In this document: piece after piece, positions 52,524 to 61,360 of the stretch
Numbering within the stretch: position 1 is the stretch's first letter
How the letters are laid out: every line of letters begins with the position of its first letter
NCBI RefSeq assembly: GCF_032154225.1
Contig: NZ_JALDYF010000001.1
Span: forward strand, 310,001-374,000
DNA length: 64,000 nt
Origin: Psychrobacillus sp032154225
Lineage (GTDB): Bacteria; Bacillota; Bacilli; Bacillales_A; Planococcaceae
Reading direction: 5' to 3'
Made by a program: the position numbers and the translations under genes
Notes under the pieces: model-generated
What the model saw: only the letters and a program-made list of their open reading frames with translations
Databases searched by the model: none
Told to the model about the DNA's origin: nothing

Positions 52524-53794
52524 TATTTAGGAACCCCCCACACGACAATTTTCCCACTAATGATTCTATGTGAAGCGTCACCTATTACCGCTTTCAACGT
52601 AACTTTTCTCAAAATATCTGCTTGTCTAGCGTTATTCAGTAACACCGCACCGCCCGCATAAAGGGGTAGATTAGACACTTGATTAGACGAACTATTATGG
52701 GTTGCCCCTCCCGCTTCAATCCATGTTTGAAAAGCCCGCTCACCTGTCTTTTGTAAAAGTGTACACATAAAGGTTGTTATAGTTTTTGACATACCAACTT
52801 TAAAAACGGTAGTCGCAGTATTATCGTTTAACAAAACCTGTATTTCTTGTGGATTAACTCCGCTATATGTCGTTTTAACATTTTCTATATATACCTCTAC
52901 ATCAGTATAATTTTCTAAATCATTGATAATATATTCTATTGCGGGGCTAATAGACATATCAATATCAGCAATTTTTACTTTTTGAATAGAAAGCCCAGTT
53001 GGTAGTTTCCCACTACTATCTAGCCCCACAAATCCGTTTGCTTGATTACGTAAAGACTCATTTATTTTTTTATCTAATTCGGTCTGTAACCCAGTCACTT
53101 GACCAATTGTATGCGTATGACTGGCAGGTGCTTTTGTATTAGCTATATCGGCAACCGCTTTTACCGCACCCGCTGTAGCTGCCTCATTGTTACTAGTACT
53201 AGTTATCGTTGGGTTTAATATGGTATGTCCGTAGCCTGTTGTCGTCGCCTTTTCGGCCATATGCGTCGTAAGCTTTTCGTCAGAATAGTTTTTTGCTGCC
53301 TCTTCAGCTCCATCTGCTTTTTCTTGTGCACCTGCAGGAGTTTCGAAAATTAAGCTTTGGTCGATTATTGCAGAAATGTTAGCTGCATTGCCTGTAAGGA
53401 CTTGTATATCAATAGCTTTTTCGACAATATCTGCCCCTCCGCCTGGTGGTATATATTCTGCTAATGCACCAGCATTCCCATAACAATATAGGATTTCTCC
53501 TAAATCAGGATCTGTTGCAAATATCCCGATTTCCCTAAAATAAAATCCCGATTGGATTGAGTTATTATTCATTATCGTTCCAATTACCGCTGTTGTGGAA
53601 TTCATTACTTTCAATTTGCTTATAGATAGGCTCATAACTTGATGTTTTAAATCAGTTAAATCAAAAATTGGTGATGTACCTAGTTGGCCATCTCCTATTC
53701 CGATACGAGTGTATATTAATGGTGCCCCTGCTTGAGCTTTTGCTTGCAAGTTTCTGCCTCTGTTTGTTAATAATATTCCTCCAAATGAACTCAT
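52523..53794 (-). CDS. Phage tail fibre / tail-collar protein (DUF3751)
   Basis: 423 residues. The N-terminal DUF3751 domain (about 1-155) has FGGILLTNRGRNLQAKAQAG, YTRIGIGDG and FYFREIGIFATDPD. The middle has collagen-like/coiled repeats (NNEAATAGAVKAVAD, APASHTHTIGQVTGL), and a receptor-binding-like C-terminus ends GKIVVWGVPK. P2 gpH-like host-recognition fibre. It directly follows the gpI-like gene. Confidence 0.9.
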   Translation of the reverse strand: MSSFGGILLTNRGRNLQAKAQAGAPLIYTRIGIGDGQLGTSPIFDLTDLKHQVMSLSISKLKVMNSTTAVIGTIMNNNSIQSGFYFREIGIFATDPDLGEILYCYGNAGALAEYIPPGGGADIVEKAIDIQVLTGNAANISAIIDQSLIFETPAGAQEKADGAEEAAKNYSDEKLTTHMAEKATTTGYGHTILNPTITSTSNNEAATAGAVKAVADIANTKAPASHTHTIGQVTGLQTELDKKINESLRNQANGFVGLDSSGKLPTGLSIQKVKIADIDMSISPAIEYIINDLENYTDVEVYIENVKTTYSGVNPQEIQVLLNDNTATTVFKVGMSKTITTFMCTLLQKTGERAFQTWIEAGGATHNSSSNQVSNLPLYAGGAVLLNNARQADILRKVTLKAVIGDASHRIISGKIVVWGVPK

Positions 53795-54358
53795 TTACAT
53801 CACCTGCTTAAATATATGTTTGTCTCCAACATGAACAAATGCACCAGAAAACAAGTTCATTTGTTCTGCTTGAAGCATAGTAATACTTTCTAATATTGCT
53901 GTCCTTTTTTTAACTGAATTAAGGGCACGAATAAACTCCTGTGCTCTTTCGTTTGTAACACTTTGGTTGCTTGTTATTACCCGGAAATGAAATGGCTCTC
54001 CACCGTATTCAAACCACTCTTCTACTTCTCCATCACCGAATACTGCATTTATTAGATCTTCAACCGCTTTACCTGTTCCTTTTTCCATATGAATAATCAT
54101 GGATTCATTGATTAATTTCTGCTTTATTTCTATTGGATAGCTACTGTCATAAAAATCTACATGTAAATCAGCTGCAACTATATCTAATAGTTTGTTGTCT
54201 GTAAGGTTAGGATTAACGAAAAAATCTAACTTCCTAGCTTCGACTAAGGATCTAGAAGTCGAATTATCTAAAGATTTTGCAGCAGCAATGATATCTTTGT
54301 CGTGCTTAATTGAACTTGGTAAAATTGAGAGTATAGAAAGATCATCTAGTTTATTCAT
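53795..54358 (-). CDS. Phage tail protein I (P2 gpI-like)
   Basis: 187 residues: LSILPSSIKHDKDIIAAAKSL, ADLHVDFYDSSYPIEIKQKL, GKAVEDLINAVFGDGEVEEW and FHFRV, hallmarks of the Tail_P2_I baseplate family. It overlaps the baseplate J gene by 8 nt. Confidence 0.9.
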   Translation of the reverse strand: MNKLDDLSILSILPSSIKHDKDIIAAAKSLDNSTSRSLVEARKLDFFVNPNLTDNKLLDIVAADLHVDFYDSSYPIEIKQKLINESMIIHMEKGTGKAVEDLINAVFGDGEVEEWFEYGGEPFHFRVITSNQSVTNERAQEFIRALNSVKKRTAILESITMLQAEQMNLFSGAFVHVGDKHIFKQVM

Positions 54359-55484
54359 CTTCTAAACCTCCATATATATAAGACACCTGATCTGCATGTG
54401 CTACTTCATTTTCATTCAGTACTTGAAAAGATGGACTGATAACTTCAACCCTTTTCGCTCCGGCTTGTCTTAATTTAAATATCAGTTCTGAAGGGTTAAT
54501 ATCACGCCCTGTTTTTGACTTTTGCCAAAGAATGAATTCGTTAATAGCAACCTGAACATTACTTTGGATAGTAGCAAGTTTTGAAATATCAGATCCAGAT
54601 ACATAGTAAGTAACGTTCACGTTGTAAGATACAACATCAGGGGCACTAGCCTGCACTTTATCAGTAAGGGGTCGTTTATCCTTGCCTAAATATTTTAGGA
54701 GCCCATCCAAAAAGGTTGTCGTTGGTAAATCCCCGTTTTTTAAAATAACCCTAATATCTACAACTCCATCAGCAGGATTTAAAATCCGTGCATCAATTAC
54801 AGAAGAACTGTAGCCTTTTACTAAGTATTCATACGCAGATTCTGGACCAGCAACGCTCATCCCTTCTGGAGCTAGATAAACCCTTATTCTATAAGGATCG
54901 TCTTCCTCGATATCCTCTCCACCTTGCGTTACATCTAAATTACTTGCCTCGATCAAAAAAGGCATAGAATCTACAATTACATTTATTTGACCTACTAAAA
55001 AGTTATTGCCAGATGCACCTAAATCTGATGCAATAACATTTACCACCAGTTCTTGTTCTCCTGGTTGCAATTCATTGACAGTTTCTGTTTCAAAGAAAAC
55101 GTTAGAACCAGGTGAAAACCGATTCCCTTGAGGAATTAATATAATCTGCGAAAATGCTTTGGAAAACTTTAAAAGCATTCTGGTTCGTGCTGGCTTTGCT
55201 TTATTTCGAGGTGTTTTCATTCGTGCCCCGAGAAGATCTAAATTTGCACCTTTTGCATACTTTACGGAATTTTGTTTTGCAGTTTCGTTGATAACATGAC
55301 GTAATTGTATTTCTCGAAGTGCTTGAGTATATAAAAAAATACGTATCGGATCACCAGGTTGCAATAATTTGCGTGTGCCTGTAGATTCAAAATACGCATT
55401 TTGATAATCGTTAACAATTTCCGCAATGATTACTTCTGGATTGGTTTCAACAAATTCAATATCCGGCAAATCACTCAGGCTCAT
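54351..55484 (-). CDS. Baseplate J-like protein
   Basis: 377 residues. Baseplate_J domain: YAKGANLDLLGARMKTPRNK, QGNRFSPGSNVFFETE, EDDPYRIRVYLAPEGMSVAG and YEYLVKGYSSSVIDARIL. It is a structural wedge component of contractile-tail baseplates. It overlaps the gp25-like gene by 14 nt. Confidence 0.94.
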   Translation of the reverse strand: MSLSDLPDIEFVETNPEVIIAEIVNDYQNAYFESTGTRKLLQPGDPIRIFLYTQALREIQLRHVINETAKQNSVKYAKGANLDLLGARMKTPRNKAKPARTRMLLKFSKAFSQIILIPQGNRFSPGSNVFFETETVNELQPGEQELVVNVIASDLGASGNNFLVGQINVIVDSMPFLIEASNLDVTQGGEDIEEDDPYRIRVYLAPEGMSVAGPESAYEYLVKGYSSSVIDARILNPADGVVDIRVILKNGDLPTTTFLDGLLKYLGKDKRPLTDKVQASAPDVVSYNVNVTYYVSGSDISKLATIQSNVQVAINEFILWQKSKTGRDINPSELIFKLRQAGAKRVEVISPSFQVLNENEVAHADQVSYIYGGLEDE

Positions 55485-55779
55485 AAGATAACACCACCTT
55501 TGGATAAAATTTCCCTTCTGATTCTTCGTAAGTGAAACTTACATCCTCAACTCGTACATCGGGTTCATACTTTCGTATTTTCGTTAAACATTCCGCGGTG
55601 TACAGATCTTGGGCTTCATTCAAAGGCAAATCTAAAACATCTAGACTAATTCCAAAACCACGATCGTATGGAACTTCACCTTCTAATGTTGTTAATATAA
55701 CTTTCACATTTCGAATCTTTTCTACATCTAATTGTGAATTGGAATCTAAAAGTATCTCAGTATTTTTAAGATTTAGCAT
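55471..55779 (-). CDS. Baseplate wedge protein, GpW/Gp25 family
   Basis: 102 residues: VRNVKVILTTLEGEVPYDRG-like region (KIRNVKVILTTLEGE), GFGISLDVLDLPLNEA and LTKIRKYEPDVRVEDVSFTY, matching GPW_gp25. Abuts the gpU-like gene with no gap. Confidence 0.88.
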   Translation of the reverse strand: MLNLKNTEILLDSNSQLDVEKIRNVKVILTTLEGEVPYDRGFGISLDVLDLPLNEAQDLYTAECLTKIRKYEPDVRVEDVSFTYEESEGKFYPKVVLSYEPE

Positions 55780-56178
55780 TTATAAATCCTCTCCATATTC
55801 CTCTAATGTAATATCCACTTTACAGCTATAAAGTTCACCCTTGTTCCAAATAATATCCCACGAGCTCGAAACACTCTCTACAGTCCATTTATCAGTCCCC
55901 ATTAACTTACCGCCAATCACTAATGTTCGTGCTTCCTGTCGATGCTTCATACGGTGCCAAACTTCTAATTCTTTACGTGGTTTAACTCCATTAGCAGCAG
56001 ATAGATGAATAGTAAATGTGATTGTGTCTAGTTCGGGTCCAATATATTCTTTGATTGGTTTTCGACCAATCACTCCATGCTTTTCATTTCGAACGGTCGA
56101 ATCATATTTCATATCACTAAATGTTAGCGTCTTTTTAGCGCTTGAAACAAATTTCACATTTCCAAAATAGCCAATCAT
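55780..56178 (-). CDS. Phage tail protein U (P2 gpU-like)
   Basis: 132 residues: MIGYFGNVKFVSSAKKTLTF, GPELDTITFTIHLSAANGVK, LVIGGKLMGTDKWTVESVSS and VDITLEEYGED, typical of Phage_P2_GpU tail proteins. Its position here, between spike and gp25-like genes, differs from P2 where U sits near D and T. Confidence 0.88.
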   Translation of the reverse strand: MIGYFGNVKFVSSAKKTLTFSDMKYDSTVRNEKHGVIGRKPIKEYIGPELDTITFTIHLSAANGVKPRKELEVWHRMKHRQEARTLVIGGKLMGTDKWTVESVSSSWDIIWNKGELYSCKVDITLEEYGEDL

Positions 56179-56186
56179 TTGATCAC

Positions 56187-56609
56187 CTAGCCTAAAATAG
56201 TGCCTGAAATAACACCAGTTACGGTAAGATTACCATTCACAATAAGATTGCCATTTGTAGCAATATCACTGTGAATAGTAATATCATTTTCAGCACTAAT
56301 AGTTAGTTTTTTTAGCTTTAAATCGTACTCAAAGACTAATCCATCTTTAAACTGTTTTACGTATTTATTTTCATCCGGAATAGGTGGTGGGTTTTCGTCA
56401 TTGAAATATGGCCCTATGCAGTAACCCTCCTCTGTTCCATTCGAAAGGAAAATGCAGACCACACTTTCTCCAACAGACGGAAAACTCTGTTCGAAACTCA
56501 ATAGTGCAATATCGTCTAGCACCGTATCATCTAAATCTGGGAATGTGACACGAATAGTCCCTTTTTGGACGTTTAACCCATCAACAATACCAACACGGAT
56601 ATTATTCAT
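56187..56609 (-). CDS. Baseplate spike protein (gpV-like)
   Basis: 140 residues: IRVGIVDGLNVQKGTIRVTF, an OB-fold SVGESVVCIFLSNGTEEGYC and a C-terminal beta-helix-like DIATNGNLIVNGNLTVTGVI. This matches Phage_base_V/Gp45-type membrane-piercing spikes. Confidence 0.87.
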   Translation of the reverse strand: MNNIRVGIVDGLNVQKGTIRVTFPDLDDTVLDDIALLSFEQSFPSVGESVVCIFLSNGTEEGYCIGPYFNDENPPPIPDENKYVKQFKDGLVFEYDLKLKKLTISAENDITIHSDIATNGNLIVNGNLTVTGVISGTILG

Positions 56610-56611
56610 TA

Positions 56612-57631
56612 TTAATACCCTCCTAATACTTTGTGGAGTTCTAAAGTAGTCTTATATCCAGCTAAACTATGTGATGCTTTGTCCACATAATACTTTCCAC
56701 TAAAGCTTCCGAATCCCTTTAGTAAAATCGTACATGCAGCTAATATACGAGTATCCCCTACCAATTCCAGTGTTGCTGTTACTTGCTTTTTATTTTTCTT
56801 TCTTAAGGTGCTTTGAGCTAGTCTTTTTGCTTCTTCTAGATTAGCTACTCTTTTATTTACTTTGAAAATTTTATCTTTCTTTAAATCGATTTCTCTTGTA
56901 GAAAATAAGTATTCTATCAGCTTCTTTTTCTGAGGATCAAAATACTTTACACTGACTCCAACATACCCCGTGTCGGTGAGCGTTGGTTTAAAAGAATAGC
57001 CTAAAACCGTACTCGCATTTTCAATAAATGTTGCAACTGTCTTTTTAGATTCATATTCTTGCTCATTAAACACAATAACCTGTTGATCTGTAATTTTAAA
57101 AGCAAAACTTTCATCTTCACATGCTTGTTGGTAAAATGCAGCATCTGCGGTATCTGACTGTTCTTTCTTTTTAAGTAAAGGATTAGTTTTACTATCAAAA
57201 AAGAATTGCAAACCATAGCGGCTTGCAATTTCTTTCCCTAACGCTTTAATGGTTATGTTTTTCCATACCTTACTCCGTTTTGTATGCATAAAATTGCTAT
57301 TCGCAGGAGTAGATACACCTTTTAAATTTATAACCGATGGTCGTCCACTGTATTCAGGTGCGTCAACCATGAATGTCCCACAAGGTAGACGTTTCTTTTC
57401 CCCATCTTTTCTCCAATTTATTGTTACGATATTAGCTATTAAGGTGTCTCCTTGCTCAAAATTCCACTTATTAATCCATTTACGATTTGCATCATTTATG
57501 GTTATCGTCACATCGTCTGCTTCGCCAGAAGCATTGTCAGTATAATTAAATGAAAGGAGGTCTTTTCCCAGTTGAGCTGTAATGTCTACTCCCTGATAAA
57601 AAACCTCCGCATATGCTCTACGCGCTAACAT
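56612..57631 (-). CDS. Late control / tail hub protein D (P2 gpD-like)
   Basis: 339 residues: EVFYQGVDITAQLGKDLLSF, GTFMVDAPEYSGRPSVINLK, ALGKEIASRYGLQFFF and FGSFSGKYYVDKASHSLAGY, typical of Phage_GPD hub proteins. ATG 57631 after GAGAGGA is preferred to a longer frame. Follows protein X by 4 nt. Confidence 0.9.
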   Translation of the reverse strand: MLARRAYAEVFYQGVDITAQLGKDLLSFNYTDNASGEADDVTITINDANRKWINKWNFEQGDTLIANIVTINWRKDGEKKRLPCGTFMVDAPEYSGRPSVINLKGVSTPANSNFMHTKRSKVWKNITIKALGKEIASRYGLQFFFDSKTNPLLKKKEQSDTADAAFYQQACEDESFAFKITDQQVIVFNEQEYESKKTVATFIENASTVLGYSFKPTLTDTGYVGVSVKYFDPQKKKLIEYLFSTREIDLKKDKIFKVNKRVANLEEAKRLAQSTLRKKNKKQVTATLELVGDTRILAACTILLKGFGSFSGKYYVDKASHSLAGYKTTLELHKVLGGY

Positions 57632-57635
57632 GTGA

Positions 57636-57842
57636 TCATCCTCTCTTCCATGGTGGTAAATCGGCAAACTGTGTTATTGTTTCTACAATTGGTGTTTCCA
57701 AAGTTACTCCAGCAGAAAATATTACTGTTGAAGTATGTTCTGGATTCGCTTTAATCAAGACATTTGTATGAAACTCGCTATTGTATACTTTATTAGAAAT
57801 GACATCCCACATATCGCCCTGAATGGTTGTGTATTTTTCCAT
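57636..57842 (-). CDS. Phage tail protein X (LysM-like)
   Basis: 68 residues: MEKYTTIQGDMWDVISNKVY, then VIFSAGVTLETPIVE, the LysM-like gpX family that helps the baseplate or hub. It lies between tape measure and gpD-like genes, as in P2-like phages. Confidence 0.9.
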   Translation of the reverse strand: MEKYTTIQGDMWDVISNKVYNSEFHTNVLIKANPEHTSTVIFSAGVTLETPIVETITQFADLPPWKRG

Positions 57843-57860
57843 TCCTTCACCTCATAGAAA

Positions 57861-60362
57861 TTATTGATTAAAGCTTAATCTTTTTCGATCAGCATCTAAA
57901 TCTTTAGCAAAACGCTTAAATTCTTGGAATCCTTTTTGTTGTACTTGCTCTACATCATTTTTTGAAGGATTACCATAGAAAACATAACTAGGGTTATATA
58001 CAATTTGTTGGCCGCTTCCACCACTACTGTTATTGTTTGATTTTCCTAACAATGCATCTAATTTAGATAAAGGAAGTACAGCTTCTTGCTCTTTACCTTC
58101 TCCAATCATTGCTAGTGTCGCTCCTTGTGTAATGCCCCCATTTGCAAGCATAGGAATTGTAGGGAGATTAAAGCCAATTGTACTTCCGCCAAACTCAGGC
58201 ACCCAATCTGGGACTGTTAAACTAACCTTATTAATACCGCCAATCATTGCGTTTGCCGCTACCACTAAGCTATTTATTGCTCCTCTACCAGCTCCTGTAA
58301 CACCTGTAAATAATCCTTTTACTAAGCCTGTAATAGCTCCTACAACAGAACTTACAACTCCTTTTAAAGCCGTAAAAGGTGAAATCATGCCCATTTGCAT
58401 TTGCATAAATATGCTTGAAACATTAGTCCATAAATTTCCGATTATCGCTCTTATTGCTCCGATAAAACCACTTACTCTACTTACTACAGCTCCTACGACA
58501 GTCGATATTGAATTCTCAATAAAACCAATTACACTAGAGAACATTCCTCGAACCGCAGATACAATTGACATAAAAATATTCACGCCAAAAGTTCTAGCAG
58601 TTTGAAATATGGTAATAAACCTTGAAATAGCACTTCCAGCAACACCAACAATAGATCCTACAGATTTAGCAATAGACTTAAAGATTCCGATTCCTATTTT
58701 ATAAAAGCCGTCCATGAAAAGATGATAGTAATATTGCACATTTGTTGCTAATTTAGTGCCCAAACCTTTAAAAAATCCTACTATGCCTTTTACAATAGTC
58801 CCTACACTTTTCACAAGTTTTCCGACCATCATCAAGTTCCATAAATTCCAAAGAAATTGAACTGCTCCGACAAGTACTTGTTTAACAGCTTTCCATAAAC
58901 CCGACCAGTCTCCTGTAAATAGAGTCGCAAATATTTTTACTACACCTAAAATAACCTTTAGTGCACCTTGTATAACACCTTTAACATTAGCCCAAACGCT
59001 GTTTAATATTAGTAGTACAACTGGTGCTAAGAATTGTATTACTTTGTTTATTACGGTAAAGACATTTTGAACTGCTTGTATAATTTGCTTTCCATTTTCA
59101 TTCCAAAAAGTCGCTATTTGTTCTACAATACTTAATACAAATCCTACTATCTTGTTCACAAAAGGAGCAATTATTGGGAGAATTGTTTGAACTACAGAAA
59201 TTAATCCGTTCACTACTGTTTTAATGTATTGAAAAGCAACACCTAATGCACTAATAATTTTCGATCCATGTTTGTCCCAAAAAGTAGAGATTTGTTGAAA
59301 GACATTGCTCCATACATTTATTACTGTCATTGCTATTGGTTTTACTTTAGCAACGAGACTACTAAACTCTGTTGTGACACTATTCTTAAGCACTTGAAAT
59401 TTCTTTATCAATTCACCAAAATTTATTTTCTTTGATATAGCGCTTGAAAACCCGCTCATTGTATTTTTAAAATTTTCGAACTTTTTCATTACCTGGTCTG
59501 GATTTATTTTATTTAATACACTTGTCACCCTAATTAATTGTTTATTCACAATGCCCAATATTGGACTACCGAATTTCGCTAATAGAGCATCCCACGTGTT
59601 TTTTACCATCGCTAGATTATTAGCATAGCTATCTGCTTCACGTTCACCTTGGCCAAATACTCCTGCCGCTGTATGTTGTCTTAAAGCTTCTTGTGTCTTT
59701 AACGTTTCCTGCTCCGTGATAGTAAGCTTTTCCCACTTCTTTTTGTACGTCTCCAACGCTTTCGTGTTTAGCAAAGTTACATTCATGTTGACCATTGCTG
59801 TATCAACTGAGGTGTATTCGCCTTTAATCATTCCCATGAAACGTGCTGTAGTATCTGCCATTGATTCATTAGCGAACATATTCGCATCAACGGATCGCTC
59901 TAGATAATTTTGAGCAAGCTCATAAGCTTTACCTTCTTCAATGCCTTTACCTTTTAAAATTGCATAATATTGCATCATGGTGCTTTCTAGCTCACCGGGG
60001 TGCTTGTTCCACTTTTGTCCCATTTGACCAAGATACTTGTCTGTCGAAACAGTCATGGCTCCCATAACTTGTTCATATTGTTCCCGAACCGCTTGGAGTT
60101 CTGCCGAAGTCTCAGCCATCTTTTTTCCGAATCCGATTATGCTACTAACAGCAAATGCCCCTGCAAGTGCTCCACCCAAACCTAGAGCTACGCCTTTTAA
60201 AGAACCCATGCCTTTACCAAGAATTCCAGTTTGCCTATTAGCTCTTTCGGCATTTCTTGCAGTATCAGATAAATTCCGGTTGGCATTGGCAAATGCAGTA
60301 CGCATTGAAGAATTCATAGAGGCCCCAAGTCTGAATGCTATCTCGTATGTTCTTGCACTCAT
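57861..60362 (-). CDS. Tail tape measure protein
   Basis: 833 residues. N-terminal coiled region with MNSSMRTAFANANRNLSDTA, then a TMP core (LGGALAGAFAVSSIIGFGKK, ELQAVREQYEQVMG), many hydrophobic helices (about 370-720) and a C-terminal ANGGITQGATLAMIGEGKEQ motif typical of TP901/P2 tape measures. Its length sets tail length. Its ATG overlaps the -1 frame of the chaperone gene by 4 nt. Confidence 0.93.
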   Translation of the reverse strand: MSARTYEIAFRLGASMNSSMRTAFANANRNLSDTARNAERANRQTGILGKGMGSLKGVALGLGGALAGAFAVSSIIGFGKKMAETSAELQAVREQYEQVMGAMTVSTDKYLGQMGQKWNKHPGELESTMMQYYAILKGKGIEEGKAYELAQNYLERSVDANMFANESMADTTARFMGMIKGEYTSVDTAMVNMNVTLLNTKALETYKKKWEKLTITEQETLKTQEALRQHTAAGVFGQGEREADSYANNLAMVKNTWDALLAKFGSPILGIVNKQLIRVTSVLNKINPDQVMKKFENFKNTMSGFSSAISKKINFGELIKKFQVLKNSVTTEFSSLVAKVKPIAMTVINVWSNVFQQISTFWDKHGSKIISALGVAFQYIKTVVNGLISVVQTILPIIAPFVNKIVGFVLSIVEQIATFWNENGKQIIQAVQNVFTVINKVIQFLAPVVLLILNSVWANVKGVIQGALKVILGVVKIFATLFTGDWSGLWKAVKQVLVGAVQFLWNLWNLMMVGKLVKSVGTIVKGIVGFFKGLGTKLATNVQYYYHLFMDGFYKIGIGIFKSIAKSVGSIVGVAGSAISRFITIFQTARTFGVNIFMSIVSAVRGMFSSVIGFIENSISTVVGAVVSRVSGFIGAIRAIIGNLWTNVSSIFMQMQMGMISPFTALKGVVSSVVGAITGLVKGLFTGVTGAGRGAINSLVVAANAMIGGINKVSLTVPDWVPEFGGSTIGFNLPTIPMLANGGITQGATLAMIGEGKEQEAVLPLSKLDALLGKSNNNSSGGSGQQIVYNPSYVFYGNPSKNDVEQVQQKGFQEFKRFAKDLDADRKRLSFNQ

Positions 60363-60825
60363 TGTTTCTTCAATACCTCCTCTGCGTTTGTAATTGTGAT
60401 TCCTAATTTATAAAAGCTCATGTTTTCGAAATAATCCATTCCCGTTTTTAAAGACAAAGAAAGACTCATGCACGTTTTCTGTAGCATGAGTCCATCTATT
60501 TTTTTTACATATTTATATCCTTCACGCTTAATGATACCTACGCGTTCAAAAAACCCATCACTTCGTTTTTCACTTTGAAACCTTCTTTTGCTGGTAGTCG
60601 ATGGAAAAACTCGATTGGCTTTCCGCTTGCTTTTGCAGCAACAAGCATGGTAAAACCAAGTGATAATTCATTCATAACTGCAAAGTTTCCAGCAGCATTA
60701 AATTGTTGTTCAACCGTAAGCAAATCACTAGTAGTAAGGTTATCTAAACCACTTAAATCTACTTCCTTATAGTCAGTTCCCTCGAAATTGTAGGGTTTAT
60801 TAAATTGAATTGTATTTTTACTCAT
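60359..60825 (-). CDS. Tail assembly chaperone with programmed -1 frameshift extension
   Basis: The zero frame (60538-60825) encodes 95 residues: VDLSGLDNLTTSDLLTVEQQ, PIEFFHRLPAKEGFKVK, ending GFLNA-stop. At T-TTT-TTG (60547-60553) a -1 slip gives GFFERVGIIKREGYKYVKK and about 56 further residues, ending in a TGA that overlaps the tape-measure ATG. This matches lambda G/GT and P2 E/E-prime. ATG 60825 is 7 nt from AGGAGG. Confidence 0.85.
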
Positions 60826-60839
60826 CATGGTTCCTCCTG

Positions 60840-61358
60840 TTAGATAGCGTTTCTAATTTCAGCAAGTAAATCTGTGCCGTTTACGATAAAAACAAAGTTT
60901 AATTTATCGAATTCAAGAAGTACTTTTCCTGCTTCTTCAATTTTGATATACAAAACTTCTAATTTATTTGTTGTTTCAGTTGGTGCACCTACACTTAATT
61001 TCCCTAAACTTAAACCTTTCGGCATACCTCTTACCGTCACTTTTAAAGGTCGAATATTAGTCTTACCTTGAGCCACGTCATAGCTTTGTTGAGCCGCACG
61101 AAATACCAATGCTTTTCCAGCGTTTTTCATTAAATTAAATGATGTATCACTAAGCGTTCTGAATGGAATTTCGATTTCTTGAGAACTAAAATGCCCTGGT
61201 GTTGCAGACTCATACTCCCCTGCTATTCCTGCTCCACTTACTGTTTCCGTCATTGATTCAAAGTCTGGAAGTGTAATTTCTCCAGCAACACCTACAAGCT
61301 TGTCTACATCGTTGTACACATTGAAATTCACTACTTTATCTGGAATTGGATTACTCAT
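60840..61358 (-). CDS. Major tail tube protein (P2 FII-like)
   Basis: 172 residues: MSNPIPDKVVNFNVYNDVDK, GVAGEITLPDFESMTETVSG, EYESATPGHFSSQEIEIPFR and the ending FVIVNGTDLLAEIRNAI-like. This is the Phage_tube family that forms the inner tube of contractile tails. Separated from the sheath gene by 2 nt. Confidence 0.92.
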   Translation of the reverse strand: MSNPIPDKVVNFNVYNDVDKLVGVAGEITLPDFESMTETVSGAGIAGEYESATPGHFSSQEIEIPFRTLSDTSFNLMKNAGKALVFRAAQQSYDVAQGKTNIRPLKVTVRGMPKGLSLGKLSVGAPTETTNKLEVLYIKIEEAGKVLLEFDKLNFVFIVNGTDLLAEIRNAI

Positions 61359-61360
61359 CT

